A stretch of 64,000 nt of DNA from Acidimicrobiales bacterium (GTDB lineage: Bacteria; Actinomycetota; Acidimicrobiia; Acidimicrobiales; SZUA-35). Location: positions 1-64,000 of the forward strand of contig JANQPB010000008.1 in assembly GCA_028285495.1 (NCBI GenBank). Reading direction: 5' to 3'. The translations under genes and the position numbers were made by a program. Within the stretch, counting starts at the first letter, position 1; the number at the start of each line of letters is the position of its first letter. Below the pieces are notes generated by a model, which saw nothing but the letters and a program-made list of their open reading frames with translations, had not been told where the DNA came from and did no database searches. Shown one piece after another: positions 27,007 through 35,259 of the stretch.

Positions 27007-27897
27007 ATGCCGATCAGAGTGGAAATCGACGTCTTCAGTGGACGGCCGAACCCCGTCGTCGAGCTCGACGACGACGAGGCCGCAGAGCTGCTCGACCGGG
27101 TGGCGCCGGCGCGCCGATTGGATGTGGAGGAAGGGGGGCCACCACCGCCGACGCTCGGTTATCGCGGGATCATCGTCGACCAGATGGAGACCGGGCGCGA
27201 CGAGCTGCCATCCCGGCTACGAGTGATCGACGGCAGGGCGTTCGGCCGCGGCTTGGCCCACGAGGTGCGCGATCCGGGGGTCGAGGAGGCCCTGCTGGAT
27301 CCCGATGGTCCCTTCGCCAGGGCGCAGGAGGAGCTCGAGATCGACGAGCTCCTTCCCAGGGTCACCGATCTTCGGCTCGAGTTGCTCGAGCTCGAGTGGT
27401 GGAGACGCTGGCCGTGGTGGGATGACATCTTCACGCTCTGGCCGGCCACGTGCCCCTGTGGACCGATCTACGAGCCGGGGTGGTGGAACGTGCCGAGCCG
27501 TCAGCCGTACAACAACTGCTACAACTACGCCACGAACCACCGGACCGACACCTTCGCCCAGCCGGGCAGGGCGGCCGGAGCGCAGTACGCCTCGCTCAGC
27601 TGTGGGGCGGTCCGGCCAGCCGCCATCGCCGACGAGCTGATCGACGCCCCAGGGGCCGACAACGACTGCCCCTCGAACGGGCACCTGGTGGCCCTCGTCG
27701 TGGCCCCGGGGTGGGACTACCACTGGTACCGGAAGGGCGCCGACGGCTGGTGGTCACACAAGCCGGGCGGTACCGCGGTGACCAACCTGGACAACGCGGG
27801 GAAGCTGATCTCCGACCCTCGCAACGCGGACCGTGGCCCCTACACCGACTGGTGCACCTTCATGGTCGTGATGCATGGCCACATCAAGATCTCCTGA
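27007..27897 (+). CDS. FSGRPNP-motif protein with putative cysteine-peptidase-like C-terminal domain
   Basis: 296 residues, ATG after GGAGGGTGAG. The N-terminal domain (about 1-80) starts IRVEIDVFSGRPNPVVELDD and includes LGYRGIIV; the FSGRPNP motif recurs in the next gene. The C-terminal about 150 residues contain NNCYNYATNHRTDTFAQPGR (candidate Cys nucleophile), then HLVALVVAPGWDYHWYRKGA with candidate His, GWWSHKPGGT and DRGPYTDWCTFMVV. A Cys followed by two His-containing strands suggests a papain/NlpC-like fold, but no activity is known to me. No signal peptide or TM. Next to it is a small protein with only the N-terminal domain, overlapping by 23 nt. Confidence 0.6.
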   Translation: MPIRVEIDVFSGRPNPVVELDDDEAAELLDRVAPARRLDVEEGGPPPPTLGYRGIIVDQMETGRDELPSRLRVIDGRAFGRGLAHEVRDPGVEEALLDPDGPFARAQEELEIDELLPRVTDLRLELLELEWWRRWPWWDDIFTLWPATCPCGPIYEPGWWNVPSRQPYNNCYNYATNHRTDTFAQPGRAAGAQYASLSCGAVRPAAIADELIDAPGADNDCPSNGHLVALVVAPGWDYHWYRKGADGWWSHKPGGTAVTNLDNAGKLISDPRNADRGPYTDWCTFMVVMHGHIKIS

Positions 27898-28216
27898 GTG
27901 GACGGCCGCTGCGCACGTGTTCTCGGGTCGACCGGATCCGGAGTGGGAGGTCGAGGACGCTTCGGTGGCCGCGCTGCTGGCGACGTGGTCCTCGATGGAC
28001 CCCGGCGAAGGACCCGAGCACGCGCCGCCGCTCGGCTATCGCGGGGTCACGTTGCGCGCCCCGGACGGTCGCCGCTGGAGCGCCTACGCCGGTGTGGTGT
28101 CGCTCGAGTCCGAGTCCCGCACCGACCATCGGGTCGATGCGGGACGATCGTTCGAAGCAACGCTCCTGGCCTCGGCACCACCGGAGCTGCTCCCGGAGAT
28201 CGATCTCACCGACTAG
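27875..28216 (+). CDS. Small FSGRPNP-motif protein (stand-alone N-terminal domain)
   Basis: 113 residues. HVFSGRPDPEWEVEDASVAA and PPLGYRGVTLRAPDG align with FSGRPNPVVELDDDEAA and PTLGYRGIIVDQMET of the upstream protein, so the two share one domain. The ATG lies 23 nt inside the upstream gene, implying coupled translation. Possible roles are inhibitor/immunity partner or paralogous binding module for the peptidase-like protein (inference). No Cys-containing domain is present. Confidence 0.55.
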   Translation: MATSRSPEWTAAAHVFSGRPDPEWEVEDASVAALLATWSSMDPGEGPEHAPPLGYRGVTLRAPDGRRWSAYAGVVSLESESRTDHRVDAGRSFEATLLASAPPELLPEIDLTD

Positions 28217-28247
28217 ATGCGCCACTCGATCGTGGACGCCGGCCCGC

Positions 28248-28285
28248 CGATGCCGTGGTGGTGCGTCGATGCCGTGGTGGTGCGT
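28248..28285. repeat. Tandem 19-bp direct repeat, two units
   Basis: The unit CGATGCCGTGGTGGTGCGT occurs twice head to tail without mismatch in the gap between the small FSGRPNP gene and the convergent acetyltransferase. It is probably a slippage product; no function is apparent. Confidence 0.7.
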
Positions 28286-28323
28286 CTGGCCCGAGTCGTC
28301 GGTCGACGGGTCGGCGGGCGCGA

Positions 28324-28851
28324 TCAGGGCAGTGGCTTGTCCAGGTGCACCGTCGGCTCGCCCGAGGCGTCGTGTTGGAAAGCGGTGTAGCCGTGCCGCT
28401 CCCAGAAGGCCACCGAGCGAGGGCTCGTGGCGCTGGTGTGAAGGTAGATCTCGGTGTAGGCCAGCTCGCGGGCAACGCGTTCGAGCTCGTCGACCAGCCA
28501 CTTGCCGATGCCGCTGCTGCGCTGATCGGGCCGAACATAGATCCGCCACAGTGACCCGACCGACGCCGGGGCCGGGTAGCGGTCGGCGAAGCGATCGATG
28601 AGATCCGTTCGAGTGGCCAACGCCCTCAGGCCGCCGCAACCGACCACGTCGTCGTCGGACTTCACCACGAGGAAGACCCCTCGACGGTCGGCGCAGTACT
28701 CGTCATCGAGCCCGCCGAGCCGGTCGAGATCGGCATGCCATTCCGGACGGTAGGAGTGTCCGAATGCCTCCTCGATGACGTCGAGGCAGAACTGGCGCAG
28801 CCGGCTGCCATCCGCTGGGTCGAGAGGCTCGCAGACACTCGATCGGTCCAT
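28324..28851 (-). CDS. GNAT-family N-acetyltransferase
   Basis: 175 residues with a clear GNAT fold: VVGCGGLRAL (strand 4), LWRIYVRPDQRSSGIGKWLV (motif A; the acetyl-CoA loop is RSSGIG), TEIYLHTSATSPRSVAFWER and HGYTAF (motif B). It transfers an acetyl group from acetyl-CoA to an unknown amine. It faces the FSGRPNP genes and is followed upstream by a 186-bp gap before the ALDH stop. The ATG is the only start in the right place. Confidence 0.85.
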   Translation of the reverse strand: MDRSSVCEPLDPADGSRLRQFCLDVIEEAFGHSYRPEWHADLDRLGGLDDEYCADRRGVFLVVKSDDDVVGCGGLRALATRTDLIDRFADRYPAPASVGSLWRIYVRPDQRSSGIGKWLVDELERVARELAYTEIYLHTSATSPRSVAFWERHGYTAFQHDASGEPTVHLDKPLP

Positions 28852-29037
28852 GGTTGAACACTCCTTCCTGAGCGGTTGCTCGACGACGGTCCAGGAGCTG
28901 CGGAGACACGACCGGGATCACTTGGCCGCGGGCTCTGCGATCGCGCCGGCCGAGAGGATGGTAATGGTCCCTGTCCTCGATCTGGCGAAACCAAGATGGG
29001 CTGACGCAGATCACGGGCCGACCTCGCTCGTCCGCCC

Positions 29038-30642
29038 TCAGCGATGGGTGATCGAGTCGATGACCGTTCGGCCCATGAGGCGGGCCAGGCTGGTCCAGCT
29101 CGGGTCGACGGCGAGGCGGGCCAGGCCGGCCAGTTGGTTGGCGGTGACGTCGGGATCGACGAAGCGCATGTGGGCCGGCGAGAGGAAGGTGGAGGTCAGG
29201 ATCGACTTCTCGACGTTCCGGTAGTTGTAGAGGTTGCCGAAGTTCCCGACGCCGGACACGAACGGACGGTGCCCGTCGGGCCCCTCGCCGTTGCCGCCCC
29301 AGGTCAACAACGGGTTGAGCCAGATGGTCGGCGGCATCTCGTTGACGGCGATCCCGCCGTACTCGAGGTCGGTGATGGCGTGAGCCAGCGCAGCCTCGTT
29401 GGCGGTCTTCGTGTCCTCGTCGATGAGGATGGCGCAGCCCAGGGTGCCGAGCAGGCGCTCGTTGGCAAAGGTGACGGCGGCGGGAAGGAACTCGGCTGCG
29501 TCGGCCGAGACGTCGAGGGGGACCTCGCCGAAGACCTGGCAGAAGGCCTCGTTGGCGGTGGCGAAGCTGTCCTCGTCGGCGCCGGCGATGAACAGCACCT
29601 CGGCGCGCTCGTGGTCCGACCCCTTCGGCTGGAGCCGCTCGGCCTCGGGGTGGGCGTCGACGAAGCCGGCCTTCACCTCGTCGGAGCCCGGATAGTAGGT
29701 GCCCGACGGGACCGTCTCGATGGCGGCGCGACGCACGGCGTCCAGGAACGCGTTGCGTTGGGGCCAGTGGCGTGACGTGACGAGCGTCTGGCCCCGACCG
29801 CACACGGCGCCGCCGTTGAGCTTGCCGACGCTGACGATCATCTCGGCCTGGTGCCGGATCTCGTCGTCGGTCCACGGACGGTCGCCGGGCACGATGACGA
29901 CGGGGTTGTTGCCCCCGCACTCGCTGACCAGAGGGATGTCGGTGCTGGCCATGATCCGCTCGGCCGTCGAGGTCGACCCGGTGAAGTAGAGCTTGGCGAT
30001 CCGGGGGTCGGTGTTGAGCGTGCGGTCCGGGTCCTCCTCGACGAAGGCCATGGCCCTGGCCTCGACCAGCGGGGCGAAGATCCGGGCCCAGACCCGGTCG
30101 CTGTCGATGTTGTTGTGGTGGGGCTTGTGGACCACCACGCCGTTCTCGAGGAACAGGGCGTTCACCATCTCGAGAGCGGAGGTGTAGTTGCCGGCTCCGA
30201 GCACGGCGATGATGCCCGGAGGGTTGTCCATGGGGTTGACCTGTTCGGGTTGCCCCTTCACTCGGAGCACCGCGGTCTGGTCGCCGTAGACCAGCCGGTC
30301 CCGCCGGGAGAGGCGCCGAACGGTGACGTCCCAGAGATCGTCGCCGACCAGCTCGATCGACTCGGGCTCGGGCATCTGCCCGTCGGTCAGCCCGTCGTAG
30401 AGGTCGATCATGGCCGCGATCTGGAAGCCGATCGGCATGGCCGCCGCCGCCGCGGATTCGGCCTCGGAGACCAGGTCCGCCCCGATGTGGCCGTTCTTCA
30501 TGGCCGCATCGGCGGCACCGACCTCGTCGATGAGATCCCGAAGGTTCGTCTGGACGGCCTCCAGGAGGTGGAGTCGGTCGACGGGGGGCGTGGCCGCCCA
30601 GGCTTCGGGGTCGAGATGGGAGATGGCTTCGTCGGCGTTCAC
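29038..30642 (-). CDS. Aldehyde dehydrogenase family protein
   Basis: 534 residues. VLGAGNYTSALEMVNALFLE is the cofactor-binding segment, KLYFTGSTSTAERIM the NAD loop, SECGGNNPVVIVPGDRPW holds the general-base Glu, and LNGGAVCGRGQTLVTSRHWP the catalytic Cys. It is longer than typical 480-500-residue ALDHs because of an N-terminal about 80-residue helical extension. The GTG start is preceded by GAGGCCGAC. It is divergent from an SDR gene, consistent with an alcohol/aldehyde oxidation pair. Confidence 0.82.
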   Translation of the reverse strand: MNADEAISHLDPEAWAATPPVDRLHLLEAVQTNLRDLIDEVGAADAAMKNGHIGADLVSEAESAAAAAMPIGFQIAAMIDLYDGLTDGQMPEPESIELVGDDLWDVTVRRLSRRDRLVYGDQTAVLRVKGQPEQVNPMDNPPGIIAVLGAGNYTSALEMVNALFLENGVVVHKPHHNNIDSDRVWARIFAPLVEARAMAFVEEDPDRTLNTDPRIAKLYFTGSTSTAERIMASTDIPLVSECGGNNPVVIVPGDRPWTDDEIRHQAEMIVSVGKLNGGAVCGRGQTLVTSRHWPQRNAFLDAVRRAAIETVPSGTYYPGSDEVKAGFVDAHPEAERLQPKGSDHERAEVLFIAGADEDSFATANEAFCQVFGEVPLDVSADAAEFLPAAVTFANERLLGTLGCAILIDEDTKTANEAALAHAITDLEYGGIAVNEMPPTIWLNPLLTWGGNGEGPDGHRPFVSGVGNFGNLYNYRNVEKSILTSTFLSPAHMRFVDPDVTANQLAGLARLAVDPSWTSLARLMGRTVIDSITHR

Positions 30643-30905
30643 GTCGGCCTCCGTTCGGGAGCACGGTCGAGGGATGGGTCCTGTCTCGATCCTGACCCCC
30701 GCGGCCGGTCCGGTCAGTGGCCGGACGGGCCAAGCTGCTCGCAGATCGAGCCACGTCGACCCGCCGAGCGCCTGACGACCACCGCCGCTCCGAGACGGCG
30801 ATGGGGGTTGGCACGATCCGCGACCGATCTGGCCGCTTGCGACAGCGATCAACCGGACCGCGGAACCTACCGTCGTCGCTGAGACCGAAACCAGGAGACG
30901 ACGAC

Positions 30906-31886
30906 ATGCCCCGGCGAACGCTGTCACTCGATGACGCCACCCGCTCCAAGGACCTGACCGGCAAGATCTACATCGTCACCGGCGCCAACTCAGGCGTCGG
31001 GCTCGAGACCACCCGCCAGCTGGTCGAGCAGGGCGGCCACGTGGTGATGGCCTGTCGCCGGGTCGACGCCGGCAACGAGGCCGCCGCCAGCTTCGACGGT
31101 CTGAAGGGCAGCCACGAGGTCATGCGACTCGACCTGGCCGACCTGCAGTCCGTGCGGGCCTTCGTTGCCGAGTTCACCGCTGCGCACCGACGACTCGACG
31201 GGCTGGCCTGCAACGCCGGCATGGTCAACATGGGTGGCGACCTCCAGCGGACGAAGGACGGCTTCGAGACCACCATCGGCGTGAGCTACATCGGCCACTT
31301 CCTGCTGACCGAGCTCGTCCTCGACACCCTCCGGGCCAGCGCACCGTCGCGGATGGCAATCGTCTCGTCGGTGGTCCACGCCGGGAGCCCCCGAAATCGG
31401 CCGGACGTCGATCTCGATGATCTCAACTACGAGCGTCGGGAGTTCAGCAACATGCGGGCTTACGGCGAGGCCAAGGTGGCCTCGGTCCTCTACGCCAAGG
31501 AGCTGGCCGAGCGCCTCCGGGGAACCGGCGTCGCGGTGTTCTCGGTCCACCCCGGGTGGGCCCGATCGAACTTCGGGTCGGGCGGGAGCCTGCCGATGCG
31601 GGTGGCCATGGCCGTCATGCGGCCGTTCAGCCGGTTCGTGTCCGACAGCAACGAGGAGTCGGCCCAGACCACCCTCCACTGCCTGCTGTCCGACGACGCC
31701 CCGAACCACTCCGGCGCCTACTTCAGCCAGAGCAGCATCCTCTACCGGGACCGCGAGTGCCGGAACGGCGGTTGGCCGATGGAGACACCGAACCCGAACG
31801 CCAGGAACATGGACACCGCCCGCAAGCTGGTCGAGCGGAGCTACGACCTGGTCGGCCTGGAGCGGCCAGCCAGGCCCGCCGGCTGA
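30906..31886 (+). CDS. Short-chain dehydrogenase (retinol dehydrogenase-like)
   Basis: 326 residues. An extra about 18-residue N-terminus precedes IYIVTGANSGVGLETTRQLV. ACRRVDAG after strand 2 (Arg-Arg) suggests NADP(H). LACNAGMVNMGG, AIVSSVVHAG (Ser) and MRAYGEAKVASVLYAKELAE (Tyr-xxx-Lys) are the catalytic elements, and VHPGWARSNFG follows. Length and motifs fit the WWOX/retinol dehydrogenase branch. An ATG with GGAGACGACGAC upstream is used. Divergent from the aldehyde dehydrogenase. Confidence 0.83.
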   Translation: MPRRTLSLDDATRSKDLTGKIYIVTGANSGVGLETTRQLVEQGGHVVMACRRVDAGNEAAASFDGLKGSHEVMRLDLADLQSVRAFVAEFTAAHRRLDGLACNAGMVNMGGDLQRTKDGFETTIGVSYIGHFLLTELVLDTLRASAPSRMAIVSSVVHAGSPRNRPDVDLDDLNYERREFSNMRAYGEAKVASVLYAKELAERLRGTGVAVFSVHPGWARSNFGSGGSLPMRVAMAVMRPFSRFVSDSNEESAQTTLHCLLSDDAPNHSGAYFSQSSILYRDRECRNGGWPMETPNPNARNMDTARKLVERSYDLVGLERPARPAG

Positions 31887-32208
31887 TCGGCGCCAACGAC
31901 TCGTCAGCCGAGGGGGTCGCGAACCGGCGACGTCTCGTGGCCGCCGACGAACGTGGTCGTCATCGGCGCCGGATCGATGACCTCAGCCCCGAGTGCCTCC
32001 GGGCCGAGTGGGGGGGACGGAACCGACCGAGTCCCGCCGCCGACATCGCCACCACCGTGGAGAACCTCGGACCCCTGGCCGAGTCGTGAGCGGTCGTCGC
32101 CCGCTGGCCGCAACGGTCACCGATCTGGCTCGTTCTGCCACTGACGGGTGGCGTTCGCCGGCGTAGGTTCAGAGGAGGAGGGATCGTGCCCTCCGGAAGG
32201 GAAGTGAC
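31887..32208. other. Intergenic stretch with candidate promoter
   Basis: No gene is supported here. The right end holds the promoter candidate at 32141-32169 and a purine-rich stretch (GAGGAGGAGGG) that may act as an upstream ribosome-standby site for the next SDR. Confidence 0.4.
32141..32169 (+). promoter_or_regulatory. Putative promoter of SDR/AraC genes
   Basis: CTGACG, 17-bp spacer, TAGGTT, about 40 bp before the SDR start codon. The spacing and the TANNNT -10 box fit actinobacterial housekeeping promoters. Confidence 0.35.
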
Positions 32209-33039
32209 ATGTCCAAGCGCATCCTCATCACCGGCGCGGCCAGCGGGTTCGGCAAGGGCGCCGCCCTCGAGCTGGCCCGCCGGGGTCACACCGTCACCGC
32301 CGGTGTGCAGATCGCCCCCCAGGCCACCGAGCTGATGGCCGCGGCCGCCGACGCCGAGGTCGACCTGCACGTCATCGTCCTCGACATCACCGACGAGGAC
32401 GACCGCCGATCGGCATTCGCCAACGAGATCGACGTGTTGATCAACAACGCCGGGATCATGGAGGCCGGCCCGGTGGCCGAGATCCCGATGGAGCGGGTCC
32501 GTCGCAACTACGAGACCAACGTGTTCGGCACCCTGGCCATGATCCAGGGCTTCGCCCCCCAGATGGTGGCCCGCGGCTCGGGCAAGATCGTCAACGTCAC
32601 CTCCATGGGTGGCCTGATCACGGTCCCGTTCGTGGCCACCTACACCTCGACCAAGCACGCCCTCGAGAGCCTCACCGAGGGGCTGAAGGCCGAGCTGGCG
32701 GGGACCGGCGTCGAGGTCTGCACGGTCAACCCGGGCGTCTATGGAACCGGGTTCAACGACCGGGGTGGCGAGACGATGTTCCGCTGGTTCGACCCGGCCA
32801 CCAGCACCACGGTCAAGCCCGAGCTGTTCCAGGCCTTCGTCGATGGCGCCGGCCTCGACGATCAGCTGGATCCCCAGGGCCTCGTCGACGCGCTGGTCGA
32901 CGTGGCCGAGGAGGAGGGGTCGGCGTTCCGCAACGTGGTCCCGGCCGAGATCGTCCCCTGGATCCAGGCCATCCAGGCCAACACGTGGACGGCGGGTCAG
33001 GACGATGTGCTCTTCCTCGACCCGAGCCAGCTGGCCTGA
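32209..33039 (+). CDS. Short-chain dehydrogenase/reductase
   Basis: 276 residues. ILITGAASGFGKGAALELAR is the cofactor loop, VLINNAGIMEAGPVAEIPME, IVNVTSMGGLITVPFVATYT and STKHALESLTEGLKAEL carry the Asn, Ser, Tyr and Lys elements. TVNPGVYGTGFNDRG follows. The ATG is preceded by GGAAGGGAAG. The AraC regulator gene follows 53 bp downstream on the same strand and may control this enzyme. Substrate unknown. Confidence 0.85.
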   Translation: MSKRILITGAASGFGKGAALELARRGHTVTAGVQIAPQATELMAAAADAEVDLHVIVLDITDEDDRRSAFANEIDVLINNAGIMEAGPVAEIPMERVRRNYETNVFGTLAMIQGFAPQMVARGSGKIVNVTSMGGLITVPFVATYTSTKHALESLTEGLKAELAGTGVEVCTVNPGVYGTGFNDRGGETMFRWFDPATSTTVKPELFQAFVDGAGLDDQLDPQGLVDALVDVAEEEGSAFRNVVPAEIVPWIQAIQANTWTAGQDDVLFLDPSQLA

Positions 33040-33092
33040 CGCCCGAGTGCGACCGCCGCTCGGCGGGGCAACGGGGTGAAGCGAGGAGGACG

Positions 33093-34082
33093 ATGAGCAT
33101 CGACACGTACGCCGTCGACCCGGCGACGAGGGCCATCCTGTTGGACCTCGGCGTCGACCCGAACAACGTCCTGCGCCGGGCCGGGCTGCCGGCCGACCTG
33201 TTCGCCCGTGGTCCGGTTCGGCTGCCCCAGGACGAGTTCTTCGCCTTCTGGCACGCCATCGAGGACGAGGCCGACGACCCCAACCTCCCGCTGCGGCTGG
33301 CCGAGATCTTCTCGGCCGAGGTGTTCGAACCGGCCCTGTTCGCGGCGCTGGTCAGCCCGAACCTCAACGTCGGGGCGCGGCGGGTGGCCAAGTACAAGAA
33401 GCTGATCGGGCCGATGACCCTCGAGGTCGACGTCGCCGCCGACGCCACGACGCTCAGCTTCCACTGGCCGGGCGGCCCGACCCCACCGGCCACCATGGTC
33501 GTCGGCGAGCTGCTGTTCTGGGTGGCGCTGGTCCGCACGGGCACCCGCCATCGGGTCGAGCCGCTGCGGGTGGTCGTGCCCGAGCCACCGTCGGACCGGG
33601 AGGCGTACCGGGGCTATCTCGGCGTCGTGATCGAGCAGCGCCCGCTGCCGTCGGTCACCTTCGCCGCCGGCGACGCCGCTCGACCGTTCCTGATGGCCAA
33701 CGACGGCATGTGGGAGGTGTTCGAACCGAGCCTCCGCAAGCGGCTGTCCGAGATCGAGGACGACGACACCCATGCCGAGCGGGTCAAGGCGGCGCTGCTC
33801 GAGCTGCTCCCGACCGGCGAGGCGAGCCGCGAGGCCGTGGCCAGTCGCCTGGCCGTCAGCACCCGGACGCTGCAGCGCCGGCTGAACGAGGAGGGAACGT
33901 CGTTCCAGGCCGTGCTCACGGCCACCCGGGAGTCGCTAGCCCGCCACTACCTCGTCAACGGGGGCCTGTCGGCCGGGGAGATCGCGTTCCTCCTCGGCTA
34001 CGAGGAAGCGAGCTCGTTCTACCGGGCCTTCCACAGCTGGACCGGACAGACTCCCGAGCGGGTCCGAGCCGAAGCCCGCTGA
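33093..34082 (+). CDS. AraC-family transcriptional regulator
   Basis: 329 residues with a C-terminal AraC helix-turn-helix pair: SREAVASRLAVSTRTLQRRL (first HTH) and LSAGEIAFLLGYEEASSFYR (second HTH), then AFHSWTGQTPERVRAEAR. The N-terminal about 210 residues resemble the arabinose-binding-like sensor domain found in OruR/ArgR-type AraC proteins (ILLDLGVDPNNVLRRAGLPA). The ATG follows GCGAGGAGGACG. It probably controls the adjacent SDR and perhaps the leftward catabolic cluster. Confidence 0.88.
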   Translation: MSIDTYAVDPATRAILLDLGVDPNNVLRRAGLPADLFARGPVRLPQDEFFAFWHAIEDEADDPNLPLRLAEIFSAEVFEPALFAALVSPNLNVGARRVAKYKKLIGPMTLEVDVAADATTLSFHWPGGPTPPATMVVGELLFWVALVRTGTRHRVEPLRVVVPEPPSDREAYRGYLGVVIEQRPLPSVTFAAGDAARPFLMANDGMWEVFEPSLRKRLSEIEDDDTHAERVKAALLELLPTGEASREAVASRLAVSTRTLQRRLNEEGTSFQAVLTATRESLARHYLVNGGLSAGEIAFLLGYEEASSFYRAFHSWTGQTPERVRAEAR

Positions 34083-34167
34083 TCGCACCTCTCGTTGGCC
34101 GGCAACGCAACCCCCTGACCAGGGGGAACTCCGCCATGGAACGCCGGGTCATGCCAGTGTGAACTCC

Positions 34168-34307
34168 GGGCGGCGACAGCGTTGACGCGGATCCCGTGGG
34201 AAGCCAGATCGACGGCCAACACCCGGGTGAGCGAGATGATGCCTCTCCTCGCCGCTCCGTCCGGCCGAGCCGAGCAGTCCGGAGACCGAGGCGAGGTTGA
34301 CCCCTGT
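34168..34307 (-). pseudogene. Remnant of a short-chain dehydrogenase gene
   Basis: On the minus strand one frame reads TGVNLASVSGLLGSAGRSGEE, the strand before the SDR active site. After a frame change it continues IISLTRVLAVDLASHGIRVN and AVAAR, the region that normally follows the catalytic Tyr-xxx-Lys. The active-site YxxSK stretch is deleted, the frame is broken and both ends are missing. It is a dead fragment between the AraC gene and the catabolic cluster. Confidence 0.7.
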
Positions 34308-34321
34308 CGGCTCCCGGTCCG

Positions 34322-34819
34322 CTACTCGGCTTCGGCGGCCTGGGAGATGGTCTCCTTCCATTGCTTGGCCACCGGGAGGCCGAGCTCGTCTCGGGACCCC
34401 TCGGCCCAGGGCCCGACCCCTTCGACCCGGTCGACGGCGACCCGCACGAGCGCGTGGCCCGGGGCGTCCGGCAGGCGGAGGTCGATGAAGAAGCTGTCTC
34501 GACCGAGGTAGAGGCGGGCGTTCTCGTCCATCAGGTCGGCCGACTCGCCCGGGTGGATCGTCGCGGTCCCGTGGATCAGCATGTACTCACCGAGCCCGGC
34601 GTCGTTCCGGCGGCGAGCGTCGATGGCGATCAGCACGCGGGGGTCGCGCTCGACGTTGCGCATCTTCTGGCGGGCCGTGCCGCTGCCGAACACGACGTCG
34701 TCACCGTCGGCAGAGACCCAGACCACCGAGGTCTGTGGACTGCCGTCGGGGTTGATGGTGGTCACGAAGGCGTCGAGCGGCTCGGCCAGGAGGTCGAGGG
34801 CGTGCTGGTTCAGTTTCAT
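34322..34819 (-). CDS. PPOX-class flavin/F420-dependent protein (TIGR03618-like)
   Basis: 165 residues. The split-barrel starts LLAEPLDAFVTTINPDGSPQ, then TSVVWVSADGDDVVFGSGTA and KMRNVERDPRVLIAIDA, all usual for PPOX-class proteins in actinobacteria. C-terminal VAVDRVEGVGPWAEG matches a second PPOX protein at the other end of the cluster (RVTIDQVGGVGPWVQA), so the two are paralogues. It probably binds F420 or FMN and acts in reduction of a cluster intermediate. Overlaps the DUF35 gene by one base. Confidence 0.8.
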   Translation of the reverse strand: MKLNQHALDLLAEPLDAFVTTINPDGSPQTSVVWVSADGDDVVFGSGTARQKMRNVERDPRVLIAIDARRRNDAGLGEYMLIHGTATIHPGESADLMDENARLYLGRDSFFIDLRLPDAPGHALVRVAVDRVEGVGPWAEGSRDELGLPVAKQWKETISQAAEAE

Positions 34820-35259
34820 CACGGTTCTCCGTTCTGGTCGGTTCGGGGCCGGAAGACGGGCAGGACGAGCTCGAGACCGACGGGCAGGAAGTCGACGATG
34901 AGCTCGGTGCCGAACGGCAGTGAGCCGGGATCGTCGCACCACACGGAGCTGACGATCCTCGGTCCTTCCTCGAGCTCGACGAGGGCGATGTTGTACGGCG
35001 TCCAGTCTTCGACGAGCGGGTGGGCCGCTCGACGGACGACGGCGAGGCTGTGGAGCGTGCCCCGGCCGGACGACGGGATCCACCCCACATCGAAGCGGCC
35101 GCATCGCGGGCAGCTGGGCGACGGTGGATGCCAGCGGGCTCGACACGACGGGCAGCGCTGGATCAGCAGCTCGCCTCGCCGGGCCCCCTCCCAGAAGGGG
35201 TCGCTCGGTCGGCCCATCAGGGGCCGGATGACGGTGGTACGGGCGGCGAGGTCGGTCAT
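34819..35259 (-). CDS. DUF35-type zinc-ribbon/OB-fold acyl-CoA-associated protein
   Basis: 146 residues. The N-terminal zinc ribbon reads IQRCPSCRARWHPPSPSCPR, CG, giving CxxC-x10-CxxC. The C-terminal OB fold includes GTLHSLAVVRRAAHPLVEDW and YNIALVELEEGPRIVSSVW. DUF35 proteins partner with thiolase-fold enzymes, for example ChsH2 with the Ltp2 aldolase of steroid side-chain degradation (established). It overlaps the start of such an enzyme gene by 4 nt, so a heteromeric complex is likely. Confidence 0.85.
   Translation of the reverse strand: MTDLAARTTVIRPLMGRPSDPFWEGARRGELLIQRCPSCRARWHPPSPSCPRCGRFDVGWIPSSGRGTLHSLAVVRRAAHPLVEDWTPYNIALVELEEGPRIVSSVWCDDPGSLPFGTELIVDFLPVGLELVLPVFRPRTDQNGEP

Noticed and set aside
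28248..28285. Start of a CRISPR array
   Set aside because: Only two head-to-tail 19-bp units with no spacers and no cas genes.
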